Shown here: one piece after another, positions 33,803 through 48,300 of the stretch | Layout: every line of letters starts with the position of its first letter | How positions within the stretch are numbered: the stretch's first letter is position 1 | NCBI GenBank assembly: GCA_003952965.2 | Contig: CM025855.1 | Span: 13,001,446 to 13,065,445, forward strand | Origin: Morella rubra | Taxonomy: Eukaryota; Streptophyta; Magnoliopsida; Fagales; Myricaceae | Length of the DNA: 64,000 bases | Direction of reading: 5' to 3' | Notes under the pieces: model-generated | Seen by the model: the letters and a program-made list of their open reading frames with translations, nothing else | What the model was told of the DNA's origin: nothing | Databases searched by the model: none | Position numbers and translations under genes: made by a program

Positions 33803-36265
33803 ATGCCCATTTTCATGGAGCTTCCTGTATTCACTAGTTTCATCTCCCTGTCGCGGGCTTCCTTGTGCTCTCATTCTTCAAAGCGTGTCTTCCACGGAAG
33901 CTTACAAAAATTAGGCGTAAGATTGAACATTAGAACCACTGCGAAACAGTTTTTAGGAATTAGAATAAGTTCGGAAAAAGATTATTTATCGGATGGATTT
34001 GAAGTGGGCGACGAGCGTGAAGTGAATGGTGCGGATATATGGGGAGATTCTGAGTTTGTTGAGGTGATTGGCATTGGCAGTAGGATGGATGGGGTTCTTG
34101 ATTTCTGTTTGGGCTCGCCCTTTAAGTCGTCGTCCCTGAGGTTTTGGTAATCCACAGAAATTTTTGTCGTCGTTACGATTTTGATTTTTATGTTGGTTGT
34201 GAATTTTATGTGCAATAGGGAATATGTTGTTCCTAGATGGGAAATTCGTTGCAAAATGGTTGATACGTTTGTGATAACTTGTTGCCGCAATGTGGTTTTG
34301 TATCTGTGTATGTGTAACTGTCTGCGCCTTATATGACATGCATTCCTATAAATGACTGCAACAGGGCCTTACGTTTTGAACTTTTAAACGCCATTGCTTG
34401 TCCACAAGTCCCACTTTTAAGTACTTTTGGGAGATGGATATACATGGACTATATTGCTCCGTCAGCATTCTTTTTTTTTTAACCTTCTTTTAAGTGATAA
34501 GTAATATCAGAAATGACCCCATACTCTCTTGCTGAGTGCAAGAAACAGGATTGAGGTTGGTGCGGATGCTTTCTCTCTTGTTTATCTGTGAATATAGATA
34601 GGTATAACAAGTACTGCATACATGGATTTCTTGTTTTCAGTTAGATAGAAAGGAGGATCATCCATGACTGGATACATCTGTTATGGATCATGATAATGAA
34701 TATTCCTTTTAATTCTATAAACTTGAAGTTATTATTCTACTTGAACCAATATATCAATTTGCCTAAGCCCGTGGTAGAGCTTCTGGCTTTTGGAGAGGTT
34801 GATTTAGTGGAATGGAGCAGTCTTGTTTGAAGCGTCATTCCTTGACACCTCATGTCGAATTTCTGGAGGGATAGAAATACTGGTACTTTTGATGGAACAA
34901 AAGTTTTTCCTTATACCAATTGTTAAAGAATATAGTTCAAATAATAAAAGTATATATCTTTTTATCAGCTGAAGCTTTTAGGATAAATGGTTGTTTCACA
35001 TGGTATCAGAGCCAAGGTCTTGAGTTTGAGACTTAACTTCGCACTTCACCCTAAATTTAATTAAATATTGCATGTGTTAAGCCTCCCAATAAAGGAGAGT
35101 CTGCCCCACACGTGAGGGGGACTATTAAAGAATATAATTCAAATGCTAAAAATCTGTCTCATCCTATTAGCTTAAGCTTTTGGGATAAGTGGTAGTTTCA
35201 CACGAATCTTTGATTGGAGGGGTAATTTATTTTCTTTGTTTTTTTTTTCAGAGGTGGCGAGGGTCTATGTTTACTAGGTAATCTTTGATAAGTTTTGGAG
35301 AAATCCACTGTAGTACTTTGGTCAATAAAGTATTTAATGCCATAATGAAGCTACGAATTCTAGATTCCACCACCTGTCATTCTTCTGAGGCATTTTCTTC
35401 AAAGATGTTATGCATTAAGTCACAATTCTTTGGGTGTGCAGGGACCTCTTTCCTAATCTTTTAAGTTTTCCTATCACCTCAAAGGAGGTCCACTGTAAAC
35501 TTTGAGTTCACAATTGGGTTGTCAATAATCTATTTAATGCCATCCAATTAGAAGGAAGTGAAACATTCAGAAGCACTTAGATTCCATATATCCACTAGAC
35601 CTATGTCAATCTTTGATAAGAGGAGAGTCTTCGTCAATAAAGATGCTAATGAATAAGATTATAAGAAGTGAAACGAATAGACAGAAGCATCTAGATTCCA
35701 CCACCTGTCATAGAGAAGTCTTCGAAAAAATGCTTAATTTAGGCATTGGAAGCCTTCTTCAAAGAAAACAATGGGAAAAAAGAAAATAAAACAAAGGGCA
35801 TATGAGAATGAAGCGAAAACAGAACTTAAGGAATGGAAGAAGATATAGAAGCATTTAGATTCCATTGTCCTATCACAAAGCAGTATTTAAAAATAGAAAA
35901 ACTTCCGCATCATCAAACTATTTTGCCAATGTCATTTTGGGTCCAAATTACTAATTTGATCACATTGCGCTCTTGAATTATCACAATTCATCAATTTGCA
36001 CATTTAATTAGATCCTAGAGTTGAAATAAGCAGAAAATGAGCTATGGGTACAATCATGACAATTGAATCCTATTGCCTTTTAGTTAAATCCTACAGCTGA
36101 AATAAGCGAAAAATGAGCTACGTGGCACAATCATGACAGTTGAATCCTATCAAATGGTGCAAATTGATGAATTGTGATAGTGCAACGGAACAATGTGACG
36201 AAATTAGTAGTTTAAACTCAAAATGACATTTGCCACAATTTAGGAGCAGAAAGTGAATTTTATTC

Positions 36266-36306
<41 letters not shown>

Positions 36307-39300
36307 TTAATATGGTCAAGGATCAAGACTCAAGTTGCTTTCTCGATCTTTTTGGTTGTGCTTAGAACGATAGTCTAGATATTGTGATTTTCAAGGGCAG
36401 AAGCAATCATTGAGCATGCAGATTTTTTGTCTTGTGCCAAATGTGGAGCGTCTTTTCTGTGAAAGAAATTCATGCTGGTTTGAGTCTGTCGAACTACTTG
36501 TGCCTGGCTGGAGAATGTTGCTCTGATTTCTCTCTTTGCAGTTCTCTTTCTCTTCTAGTTTTAATTCCTTGACTGTTTTTCAATTTTATGGTGATGAAAT
36601 CTTCAGGAGCTTGTTTTATTTCATTTCTTCTTCATTTCTTTATGGTGTTCTCCTGATTCATTGATGCTTCTAGTTGTGATTTCAGTAACCTTTTCATGCA
36701 TAAAACCAGATGTTTGGTCAAATTATCTTTTGTATTATACTTGAAATGTTTCCGATTCTTCAGTTATGGTGAAACATTCGTACTACTTTTGAGTTAGATA
36801 GCCATCATTATCAACCCTTTGCAGGAATATTCTTACGAAAGATTCAATGAAGGTGCAATTACAACAAAGGTTCACTGGAAAAGGTTAATTCTATGTTCAT
36901 TCTTATTATCAACTTTTTAGTTTATTTTATTGGTAAGTAACTATTTAACCTGGTTGGATACACAGTCTTGCCCTCCATCTGATTCTTAGAAATGTAATGG
37001 AATTGCTATATGAGCTAGAGCTCGTTGAGCTAGGTTTGCTTAGATCATTAATGATATGTATCCATTATGGTGGAAGAAACAGCATAGCCGAGATATTTTT
37101 TTATAAGTACGTATATTCCTGCATTCTGTTATTCAAATTATATGTTTTCAAGAAGGAATTGAGCTTACAAGTCCATGCCAACCAAATAATAACTTTTAAG
37201 ACAAAGCAATAAAGGCAAGATGCTTGCAGGGTTAGAGCAGCTGACATGGGTTTTATAAGGAGAGTTTCAGGTTGTGCATATGGCCCTACCATTCTTCGTT
37301 GCATGAATAACAAACTTCGAGTTTGTTTTTGGTTTGAGATTGAGTTTCTAAAAGTTCAGATGGTTCTGAGGTGTGTTTGAGGCTTAAGTTCCTTGCAAGA
37401 ATACTGTGTCTTCTGTGGTGAAGGATTTTTGATGACATAGTTGGTTCCAGACATTCGATTTGAAAGGACTCATTTCTACAGGATGCTGGACAAGAAAGAG
37501 AGATTGAATACAGGAATGTCTGCAGCCGAAGTCAGTAAAGACAAGAAAGCGAGATTGAATGGAGGAATGTCTGTGGCCCTTTGCAAGGGTCATTTTTAAG
37601 CACGGATTTTTCTTTTTCTTCTTCTTGCATTTTTTTTAGGCATTTCACCTCGAAATCACTAGATGCTGCTTGATTTTTCACTGCTGATGCTACAGAATGC
37701 CCTAATGCATTGACCACATATATAGAGAGGCTCCCTTCTTTGTCCTGCTAGTATTAGACCTCCTCAATTGGTGGGGGAAGAGAGCCAAAATGCTGGAAAT
37801 TTCAGCGAGTCAAAGTTATAAGGGTTTTTATCTAGAGTAAAATCATGTAATAGTGTAATATAACTGAGAATTTCTTTTTCGAGTACCAGATAACTTGGTC
37901 TATTCATTTCTGATAACTCGACTAAAGTCATGTTTTAACTGAGAAAAAAGAAGTATCTAGATTCACACCCAAACAGTTATTGACTACGAAATGAGAAGAT
38001 CTCGTTTGTGTCAATAACAAAAGTATTCCAACAATAGAATTTCAGATCTCTTTCTCTCTCTCTCTCTTCTTTTCTTTCTTTCTTTAAAAGGACCTGAGGA
38101 TGCTAATGGTCAATTGATTCATCTGACCTCCAATAAAAAGTTTTGCTCTTGCTGTAGAACCTATTGCAGGATGTATTAGTGGAACCTGCTTTGGCTTCCT
38201 GATTGGTGGTTGTATCACTTCAGCTTATATGTTGGCTCTTTGGATTGCTTTTGCAGATCTTACGCCAAGGATTGTTGGAGCTCCAATCTCCATACAACCG
38301 GGTCCAAAAGCTATTATCCTTGTTTGTACATTCCTTACCTGTTACTCTTTTATTTACGTGTCTATAGCTTCTTGTATAAGTTTGCACATAATTTTCAGTC
38401 AACATCGATTATCAACTCTTAAAAAACTCATTGGCAATGGATACTTGATTTATTTTATCTTCTCTAGGTGGCTAGTGCAGGATATGGCCTGGATCATACT
38501 GCAGCAGTTGATATTCTAAGAGCAACAAAATCTGCACAGGGATTTACTGTTGTGATTATTCTAAAGCCATTCAGCTTTGAAGGACAGAGGCGCCAAGATG
38601 AGGTACTGTGTGCTTGGCAACTATGACACTACATGCTCCTTAAGTTAAACTATTAATAATGAAGGTGTATGTGGTTGCCATTTGTAAATGACATTCTTAT
38701 TCTTTATATATTTCTCGTGTGTCGGATTCAGTATATTGCTATCAAAATATTTTAAGTTAAGTGATATGGTTATGTATTCAGAATGTTCTATAAGGTTTTC
38801 AGTTGTTTTGTGATATCTAATTACATTATGTTCTCTGAGCGAAAAGTGTTAATGAAAATTGTTGACCATTTCAAAGGGTGCTGATTTGTTTTCTAGAGGA
38901 AGTAGGGGAGTGAAACATATATAACGGGAATAAAACCTGATGAGAAAGGAGAATGTTATTGTGGAAAATATATCACTTGAAAAATAATTGTGCATATGGC
39001 ATTTAGGTGGGTTGAGAAATGGCATCTATTAGACAATGGGGTATTTACTGGATTTTGAAGGGGAACATATATGTGTTCCTGTATATTCAACTTTGTTGTG
39101 CTGGATATCCGCATTTTTTCTCTAGAATTGCATCAACCATTGTCCAGAGATCTTTATTGTTGGCTAATGTTGTTGTCTTAAGTATTAATAAGATAGCAAG
39201 TTGGTCAATTGTCTCAGCTAATCTTCGATTAGCCATGTAGCTTAGTGGGATTCACAATGTTGTGGACCCTTTCGGTCTAAACTAAAAGTGAGAGGCTATC

Positions 39301-42300
39301 GTAATCATATAAATTAATTCGATTAGCCATGTAGCTTAGTGGGATTCACAATGTTGTGGACCCTTTCGGTCTAAACTAAAAGTGAGAGGCTATCGTAATC
39401 ATATAAATTAATGCATGGAATGATTTGGGTGGGTGCTAATTTATCATAGTCGTAGTTCAATATTATGGATGTTGAAGAGTCAAAAGATAACATAAAAGCT
39501 ATAATTACTACTATAGATTAATGTTAGAAGCTTTCCATTTTATTCGGCACACCTCTTGGTATAGTTTCTTGTGGATTTTGATTTTTGTTTTTGTTAATGA
39601 AACAGTTTGGCTGTTTAGGAAAGATCTTATAACCATGGAAAGAGATATATGTAGGTGTCGCATATAACTATGCTTGTTTTGGCCTAATAAAATAACTACA
39701 AAATAATCTCTCTCGCCATCAAATCATTCCTTTTCCATTATAATAAATCTAAAAAATTCATTCAAATCATCTCTCTCTTCATTTTTCTACCAACTCTCAT
39801 AAACCGTATTTACTTCTTCACCAGTTCCCATATACCCCAAAATTTTGACACATAAACACCACCGTAATAAGTGCAAATCAATTGTATTATGATGATATAT
39901 ATAATGGAATGACCGAGAGAGAGAAAATCTTCTTGTCTCTTTTACGCTAAACCCTAAACTTTTCAGTTTTAACATCTGATGCATAGAGATTAAAGGAAGC
40001 TTACTCAAAGACAAAGCATAGGATTGCACCGAGCAAGAGGTACCTTGTTGGTGACACTTGTTCGTGAATTTCTCTTGGAAGATTGTACTTATTGATTCTA
40101 TTACCAACAATTATCATCTGAAGAGCTTTTAAAAAAATTCTATACAACAACTTTAGAGTATAAAAGTACATCCGTTATTCTGTGTATTTCTTTCTCTGTC
40201 GGCTATGTGCCAAGCTGAGCAGAGTTTCATGCAGGAGATGATAATCCTTGTATAGTGCTTGTGGTCAGTAGTCAGACTTCAAACTTTGTTGTAAACTTCA
40301 GCTTAATCCTATGGAGTGGTACAAATGATTCACAACCTAAAAGGTGGTCAAAGTTTATATGAGCCTTGATTTTGTGAGGTATTTGGACCACCATATTCAA
40401 TTCATAAACTGAATGGGTGGAAAAGTTAGTCAAGCTCTAGGAAAGGAACTAGAGGTCTCATGTTTAACTCCCCTTGACTTTTGACACGCTCAGTTTGCTG
40501 TGACTTGATTGATAGCATGATGGGAGCACACACACATCCCACATCAGCTCATGGAGTGATCCAAAGGAAAAAAGAAAGGAAACAAGAATTTATTAGTTCA
40601 TTGTTGTTTGGTGGGTTAGAGCATTAGTTGAGAATATGTCTGTCGATGTGCTTGATTTGTTCTTGCTACAGTGTTCAAATTTGTGAATGCTGTTACTTCG
40701 GATTGTGTAGATTGAATTGAATGAGAATATTTCGTGGATGTATTGGATCCCATATCTGGAGTATACTAGTCTGATTTATGTTTTACAATGATTTCCTGGA
40801 GCCTTAATTATGACTAGTCCTGTTAGGATATCATGCAGATGTGACTTGTATATTCCTAGGTAATGATAAATGGTTTCAAAGCCAACTTGGTACTGCTATG
40901 TGGCCCAGTGGCATCATAGGATCTGGTGGGCCCTAGCAAGGTCATCTGAAGTTTGTGTGGGGTGGATAATGGTATTCGAATTATGTAGATTGAGTTATAC
41001 CTTTCATCGGCATACAGTATAAGTGATTCAAAGAATCTCAATTATGACTGGAGTTTCTAGTGTATGGTACAGATGTGGTTAGTATATCTCTAAGTTATAA
41101 CAAACCATGTAAACCCTCTTGTGATTTTTGGTCTGTTTCAAGGCATTTACAATGATTCTACACGTTATATCCAGAACTCTCAAAAGTACGACTTTGATTC
41201 AAATCATCTTACTGTTAGATATATTGCCTCCAAGGTTTGCCTCCAGTACTCAATGACAATTCTTGAAGCAGTCGGAGGAACAAAGCATCGCCTGATATTT
41301 CCAGCTAAACAACAAAATGTACCTTTCGTTGCGAAGGAATCTATCCCTAGGGTTATGTTTTAATTTTTATTGAGAGCCTATGTAGGTTTTCAGATTACTC
41401 TTTTCATCAATTCATGAAAACCTTTATTGTTCGTGTCATCTGTTGTTGTATAGATACTTTGCAATTCTGGAGAATATTAATTGACCAACAAATTGATAGA
41501 TAAAGTTAAACATTGTAATCTGGCTTCTTAGTTTAATGACTATTTATGTGACTCAAGATTCTAACTATTAACTCACTTTACAGGTCAAACATTTGGTAGG
41601 AAAGCTTCAGGAGCATACAAATTTGTTTATTGGTGAGTGATATGTCATACCTTCAGTTGTAGAATGATGTTCACGAATCAAAGAGTACATTAAGGAGTTA
41701 TTGGTAATCATAATATGCCCCTGATGCTTCACAGTTGGGTAAAGATTTTGGAACAGGATGCCTGTTCTGGCTTGGCACTGGTATCAGTTAACGCTAAGGT
41801 CCCTAATGAACTTACATGAGAAAAGAAAAGTTTTATGTATGATGCAAAATGGTATAGTGCTTTCTGTCGATTTAGATGCATTTAAGAGGTTATTTACAAT
41901 ATGGGTGAGTATTTGTTGTTGTCTGTGAGAGAGAGAGAGAAAGAGAGAGAGATGATTTTTTGGTTGTACTCTCACCAATGTGTTGTGCACTTTAACTGCA
42001 CATGGTGTTCAACATTCACCTGAAATGTTGCAATGGATCTGAGGGTTTGCAAAATTGGATGTTTACTTCACATTTTAGTTGCATAACTCTTAAGATTGAC
42101 AGACTCCGACTAGTTTGGATTGAGGCTTTATTTCGCTTATGTTTGAATATGCTACTCGGGATTGGGTAAGGCTATCACCAGACCAATTTGGCTGTATTTA
42201 TACTTGTGGATAGGAATTTATGCCATGCTAAAATAACGTTATAAGTTGCGATGAATACAACTTAAGAGAGAGAGATATAAAAGATTTTAATAACTAATGC

Positions 42301-45300
42301 AATTGTTTCCAACCAAGACATCTCCAACAGAAATTATACTCTGTTGTTTATTCTCTCTCTCTCTCTCTCATGATTTTTTCTCTTCCGTGACACTACTCAA
42401 CTCTATGGTCACATTCCACCTATTGAAGCCCCTTTTTCTCTCCGTCACTGATTAACTAGCAATGTCCTCTTATTTTTCAGAATTCTCATAGATCGTTGGC
42501 GACTCCATTGAACCATCAATTTCGCTTTCACCATTAGCGAGAAAGTAAAATAACTTTTTACACCCAAGATGTGCAATTCTTTCGAGTATGGCTCTGTTGT
42601 CACAACCTTAATGTCACTAGTGCCTCTTAACCTTCAATCCCAAAGGATACATCATCCCAATTTCCAGCTGTTGTTTCAAATTGTTTCTTCTCAAGGTTAC
42701 TTCAATTCCACCTTGGTCCACTCAGTATATGACATGGTGTTATTGCTTCAGAATATTCTTCCATGTCTTTTATATAGACTACCTTTTCTGGCAAACTTGG
42801 AGCCAAGTAAACTTGCTTGGTGTTAATTCACCATTTTTCCCAAAAGTTTAAGCTTTTAGGAAGACGTTAATTTAATTAATTATTTTTGTTTACAACACTT
42901 GGCAAGCAAAGACTTGAGCAGTCAAGTCTCTCTTAATTTTACAAAGCCAAGGACTATTCTAATTAAACAAGAGCGGAATTTGACCAATCAGCTGCTTGCC
43001 TAGTACAACAGTCAAAACCTCAAATAACATACCAGTTGCACTCATAAAAATGTATTGTCAGGTTGGATGATTTTTAGGTCAAGTTGTTAAAGAAGAGCAC
43101 AGTGGAGAAAATTTTGCACTAAGATATTAGTATATTGTTTTGGATAAAGTAATAAATTGCTTTAGATATGGACTGATATGCATGGAGTTGGTTGTTATCA
43201 CTCGGTAACATGACAGTTGCCCTTTCCTTCCTTTAGTCTTCTTTTTGGTCAATGACAATAGGCTGTTAATTAATTATGTTGCTAATGGACTTGCTGAACT
43301 TATTTTCACCCATGAATTTTTTTTTGTTTTACTTGCAATCCACAGATATCGACACTGACATGCTACTCAGAAAGGACTTGGTTACTCTAGATGAGGCTGT
43401 GAAGACTTCAAATAATGCTGTTTTATTGGCTATTAATGCCGTATCTGTTCTTCTATCTGTAAGTTAAATTCTATGGTGTCTGTTTGGCTCTCTGAGTTCA
43501 TACCAACCTTGCTGTCTCTTGAATATATCTTTCAGGAGACGCACAGGAAACTTATTGATGTATCACATAATGATGTAAAAGAAGTTCAAGTTTCAGAACT
43601 TATTAAAGTAAGTTTGTTTCAGCCGTCCCCTTGTGTCAGTTCTGCTACATGTTTATACTTTGATGTTCATGTTCTACTTGTCACTTGGGCTGTTTTGCAT
43701 GACATGGGTTGTTGACTACTTTAGTTTTTGTAACACTATATTGCATACAAACTTGGTTGGTACATGGAGGGAGTTTGGGTTTATCTTGTATTTCTCTAGT
43801 TTCTCTATTCATTTTCTCATTCTTTCTCTTGCTGCTTACCATATTATGTTTTTTTTTGTTAAGTTGCTTACCCTAGTATGTTGTATCTCTCATGCAACCA
43901 TTTACAGATTTTAGATAGCCATAATGAAGCAAAAGTTGGATTTGGAGCTGGTTACAATGCCAAAACTTCAATTTTAAAAGCTCTATATGACTGCCCTTTC
44001 CTTGGTAGTGATGTAAAGGTATGAACGAACTTCAGTTTTGCAATCTCTATATGACTGCCCTTTCCTTGGTATTGGTGCAAACAGATGATGAAAGTAAAGT
44101 CGTTAAAGAGTAGTGGTTGTGCCATTGAACATTTTCCTTTTGATGGCTGTCTTTGCCATTAGTATTTGTAGTTTCAAAAGTATTTTTTTATCATTCCTAT
44201 GTGTTCATTAGTTTTGCTCCGTTCTGCTATAATGATCTAACCTTGGGGTTGATTTCTATTTGGTCCTTGTACTTCTAAATGATCTCTCTCTAGTCAATCT
44301 GAATGGTTACTCCAGGAGTAAAAAACTATGACAAAAAGTAAATAACAGTGAAGAAAGAAATGTTTTAATGGTATGTTGAATATGATACCCCAGATTATCA
44401 TGGGTGTGTTACATTCTCACATTTTGTGCGAGGATTCTAATGGAGTTTCATGAGTATTGTCCTACATGGGATATTTATTTGCAGAAATTGTCTTTATAAG
44501 TCTTCCAAGGTAGCCCTCATTGTAATTTTGTTTAGTTTTTTTCTGTGTCTATGATGCAAACATAACTTGCATTTCCTTCACTCATGACAAAGAGCCAACC
44601 TAGTAAAGTCACGTGGTGTTGAGATATGGGTAACATAAGCTTGGAGGACATGAGGATTAGAATATCTCAGAGTATCATGGATGTGTTCTGACTCCTAGAT
44701 TGGATGGGAAGATTGCGATGGAGTTGTATGAGTGTTAAGTCTCACATTGGTATTACACAGGTTCTTGGGTTTTACCAAAGAAATTAAAAATGCACAGATC
44801 TCTTTTGGGGTGGAAGAGGGAGAAAAGTGGGGGGGGGGGGGGGGGGAGGGAATCCCACCTATACGACGACCATTCCTAAATCTTTTCTTGAATGTTTTAG
44901 TTTAATTTTTTATTTTTTTTAACTGTTTTCAATTTTTCCTTTTTAACCTTTTAACTGTTTCTTTCTTATATTTTTTGCTTGTGTGATTTTTATAAATTCT
45001 AATTGATTTATTGTGTTTTTATCTCACATGGCATGCCTTTAGAGCTTATTGGACACATGGCGTAATTTTATTGGCTATGATGCAATGTCCTGTTACTTTT
45101 TGGATGGAAAACTGACAGAAAGATGTTGTTTTTATTTCTTTGGTTAAATTTGAGGACTTATGTGATCCTTGTGAAAAACAGGAGACCATTTTTGAAATAG
45201 TGGCAAAACCTAAGGACTAATAGGGTCCTTAAGCCTTGAGCAATTAGTGCGTGAGTAATCATTCAAGTCTGTGGCTTGAAGCCCCTAGGGAGAATTTTAG

Positions 45301-48300
45301 ATACTATCTTGTGGTCAGACAAGAAAGCGAACGTTGGGCACATGATCACTAGTGTGCGTACTCATCTTTAAGAACTATTAATGCATAAGCAATGGATGGT
45401 GTATGTCATGATGACTAGATATATTTTAGCTTCAACATTGCTTAAATTGGAAGTCCGGGGACCAAAAAGTGACCAACCAAAATGGGGAGTGACAAATAAC
45501 ACCCCCACCTGTTGTGTTTCTTCATCATAATTGATTCTTTTTATTTGTTGGGTAGGAATTGAATGGCATAGTTTTATGCATCCTTGCAAGTTCAAATACG
45601 CCCGACCTCAGTGATGTGTATGCTTTTCTGTTTGCTTTCCGAGAAGCCACAGAATTCACTCGAAGCATTATAGTATCTATAATTCACGAGCCCAACCTGG
45701 AGCCCAACCTGTTATTAACGACAGTTCTTGTAGTAGGGTAAGATCTCTTCTTTCTGAATATGCGTACTAAGAAGGCCTTAATTCTTCTTCCCGTGTCAGT
45801 TAATTTTGTTGTTCCTTAATTCGCTGGGCTGTTTCGTTGATAGTTTGCATTCTCTCATGAGCTGCAATTTGGGTTGACAAACTTGTCTCCAGTTATAGTC
45901 TTAATACTTCCCACATCTCTGAGTTTTGAGGAATATAAATGCTGACATGATGCTAGTATTTTTGTTGATTGTTTGTTGCTTAGCTTTTTGTAAGCTTTTA
46001 GAGCTTGTGCACTTGAGATTAGAACATTTTCCAGTCATTGCTCTTCAGGACAAGAGCATTGCTTAAGGGGGAGGAATGATATGGAAACTCGCAAGCACGT
46101 CCACCGATATTGAGAATTATCTGTTAGGTTGGTTTGAATAAGTATCAGGGATGTTATCTTGAAAGGGTAAGGGCCTATATAGGGAAGTTCCAGTAGTATA
46201 ATTTATAACCAGGCTTGCAACTGGTTTTGGAAATTTTCTGAAGAACCAAATACATTTCAGCTAGTAGCTTTAATTCAAAGTATGGCCCCAAGGGCGGGAA
46301 TTTTAAGATGGCATATAGAATTGCTCACAAGTGGTCTTTGAAATTCACTTCCAGCTTACTCCACTAGGCTGTAAGATTCTTGTGAATGTATAAATTTTCT
46401 CTCTATTTATTGCTTGAAACAGGGAATATAGGTTTTGTCAAACTGAAAAAAAAGGAAAAAAAGTGTTTCTTGGTGAAATATGGATTATGCTGTAACTTTT
46501 TTCTTACTGCCTTGTATATTTTGGTTATATTCTTCTCTGTGTTTGGTGTTTCTTGCAACAAGCTAGGCCTCATAATCCATGAGTAGTAGTAGTATGTGCT
46601 ATTGTTCACTTGAAGCAATGCCTCGAATTCTCCATTAAGTTCTAATCATTCATGTGATCACCAGTGATAACGGGCAACAGTCTTCAAGGAAAAGCAGAAT
46701 ATTGTCTACACTGGCACGGCATTTCCCTTTTGTTTTTGATTTTCTAAGGAGACACCATCAGCAACTAAATGACATGCAGGGAAACAATTTACATGAGAAT
46801 GCCAGTCTTTGTGAAGGGACAGATTCAGGAGACTCTATCGAGAGAGGAAGTGGGGTTGATGTAAATGGTATAGCTGAAGATTTTGATAAGTGCCCCGAAG
46901 ATTTCGAAACAACAGTTAGCAGCAATGATAGTGAGTTCTATGCTTCAAGGTTTGAATGCTGACCTCGTTTTGCTTTGGTTCACTTGATATTTCTTCGACA
47001 AAGATCCATACTGTTTTTCCCCCTTTTTTTTTCCCTTTTGATTTTATAGGAGTTTTGATGGTGAATCTGAAGATAGTGATGTGGGATTATCAGAAACCAG
47101 TCCCATGTCTCCCGGGGTTTACAGTGCAATTGGTGAAGGTAACACACCATAATTTTTCTCTGTCATTCTTAGACGTGAGTCACTAAAAAGAGTTGTTCTG
47201 ACCCAGATAATTCCTAAGACACCTCATTACCAACCTGGATGAGTCAAACAGTCTTGAGTAACCATGGATAAGATGCATTTCCAGGAACTCCTGCTTTTCA
47301 GAGGGAGCCACTCATGAGTTGGAACTTGGGGCCTGCATATCAGATTGCAGAGGAGTGGGCCAAAGAAAGAGCTGTTGATACTGGAACTACCCCAATGCTT
47401 GATAACCTGAGCATCTTCCACCTGCCAGTTGGCGTACGACCTTCAGATGAGTTGAAAGACAATTACAATATCTCATTTACGACACCAAACCCAGATCCAG
47501 AAGCTGAGAATGATGGGAAAGCTCTACCAGTTGTTAATTCAAGCATTTCTTCTTGGAGTGCATTGATGGATTTCTACAATAATGCAGTTACAACACTAAA
47601 GGGAAAATATGTTGAGGTTCCAAAGCAGCAAGGAGTTCTCTCTGTTCGTGCAGCATCTATGTTGGTAATCTGCCGCTAATGAAATTGTCCCTTGGGCTTT
47701 TTCAAGTTTCTAAGGAACACTTAATTTTCTTAAAAGCTGCCTGTTCTAAGACTAGCATTGTGTCTATTTTGTTTTATTTTTTACTGATTATCATAATTGA
47801 TCATGCTTTTGAATTACTTTTAGTTAATTACTAAACCACTAAGTAAGACGTATGTATAAAAGTTTCAAACTCTCAAATGATAAAACATTCATAGTACAGC
47901 TGCAAAATACTCTCATGTAGAGTTCTTTTTTCTTTTTAGAGCAAAGAAAAGAAAGGACTAAATAAGTTGTTTTTGTTTCTTTAGAACTTAAACTCTTTCC
48001 TAGCAAAAACATGCTCTAAACACTGCACCACGAACAAATTCTTATTTGATAATTGTACGTATTACTTGCAGATTAGGTTTGGAAGTGTATATATGTATAA
48101 TTTGAATCTGTAGAATCAAGTTTAAGAGAAGTAACAGGATCGTCGTGCTTGCAAAGTGAAATGGAGCATATTCTGCTCCTTACTTCCACACGTTCTCTTT
48201 TGTACTTGTACTTCACATTCTCTTCTTTGCTTCTTCCATGCCTGTCTAAGACATTGGAAGTTTTCTATTGTATTGTTTCAGTATTGTACCAATTCAATAT

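Noticed and set aside
44829..44846. G18 run as a regulatory G-quadruplex
   Set aside because: A homopolymer in an intron; nothing else supports a function, and its length may be a sequencing or assembly error.
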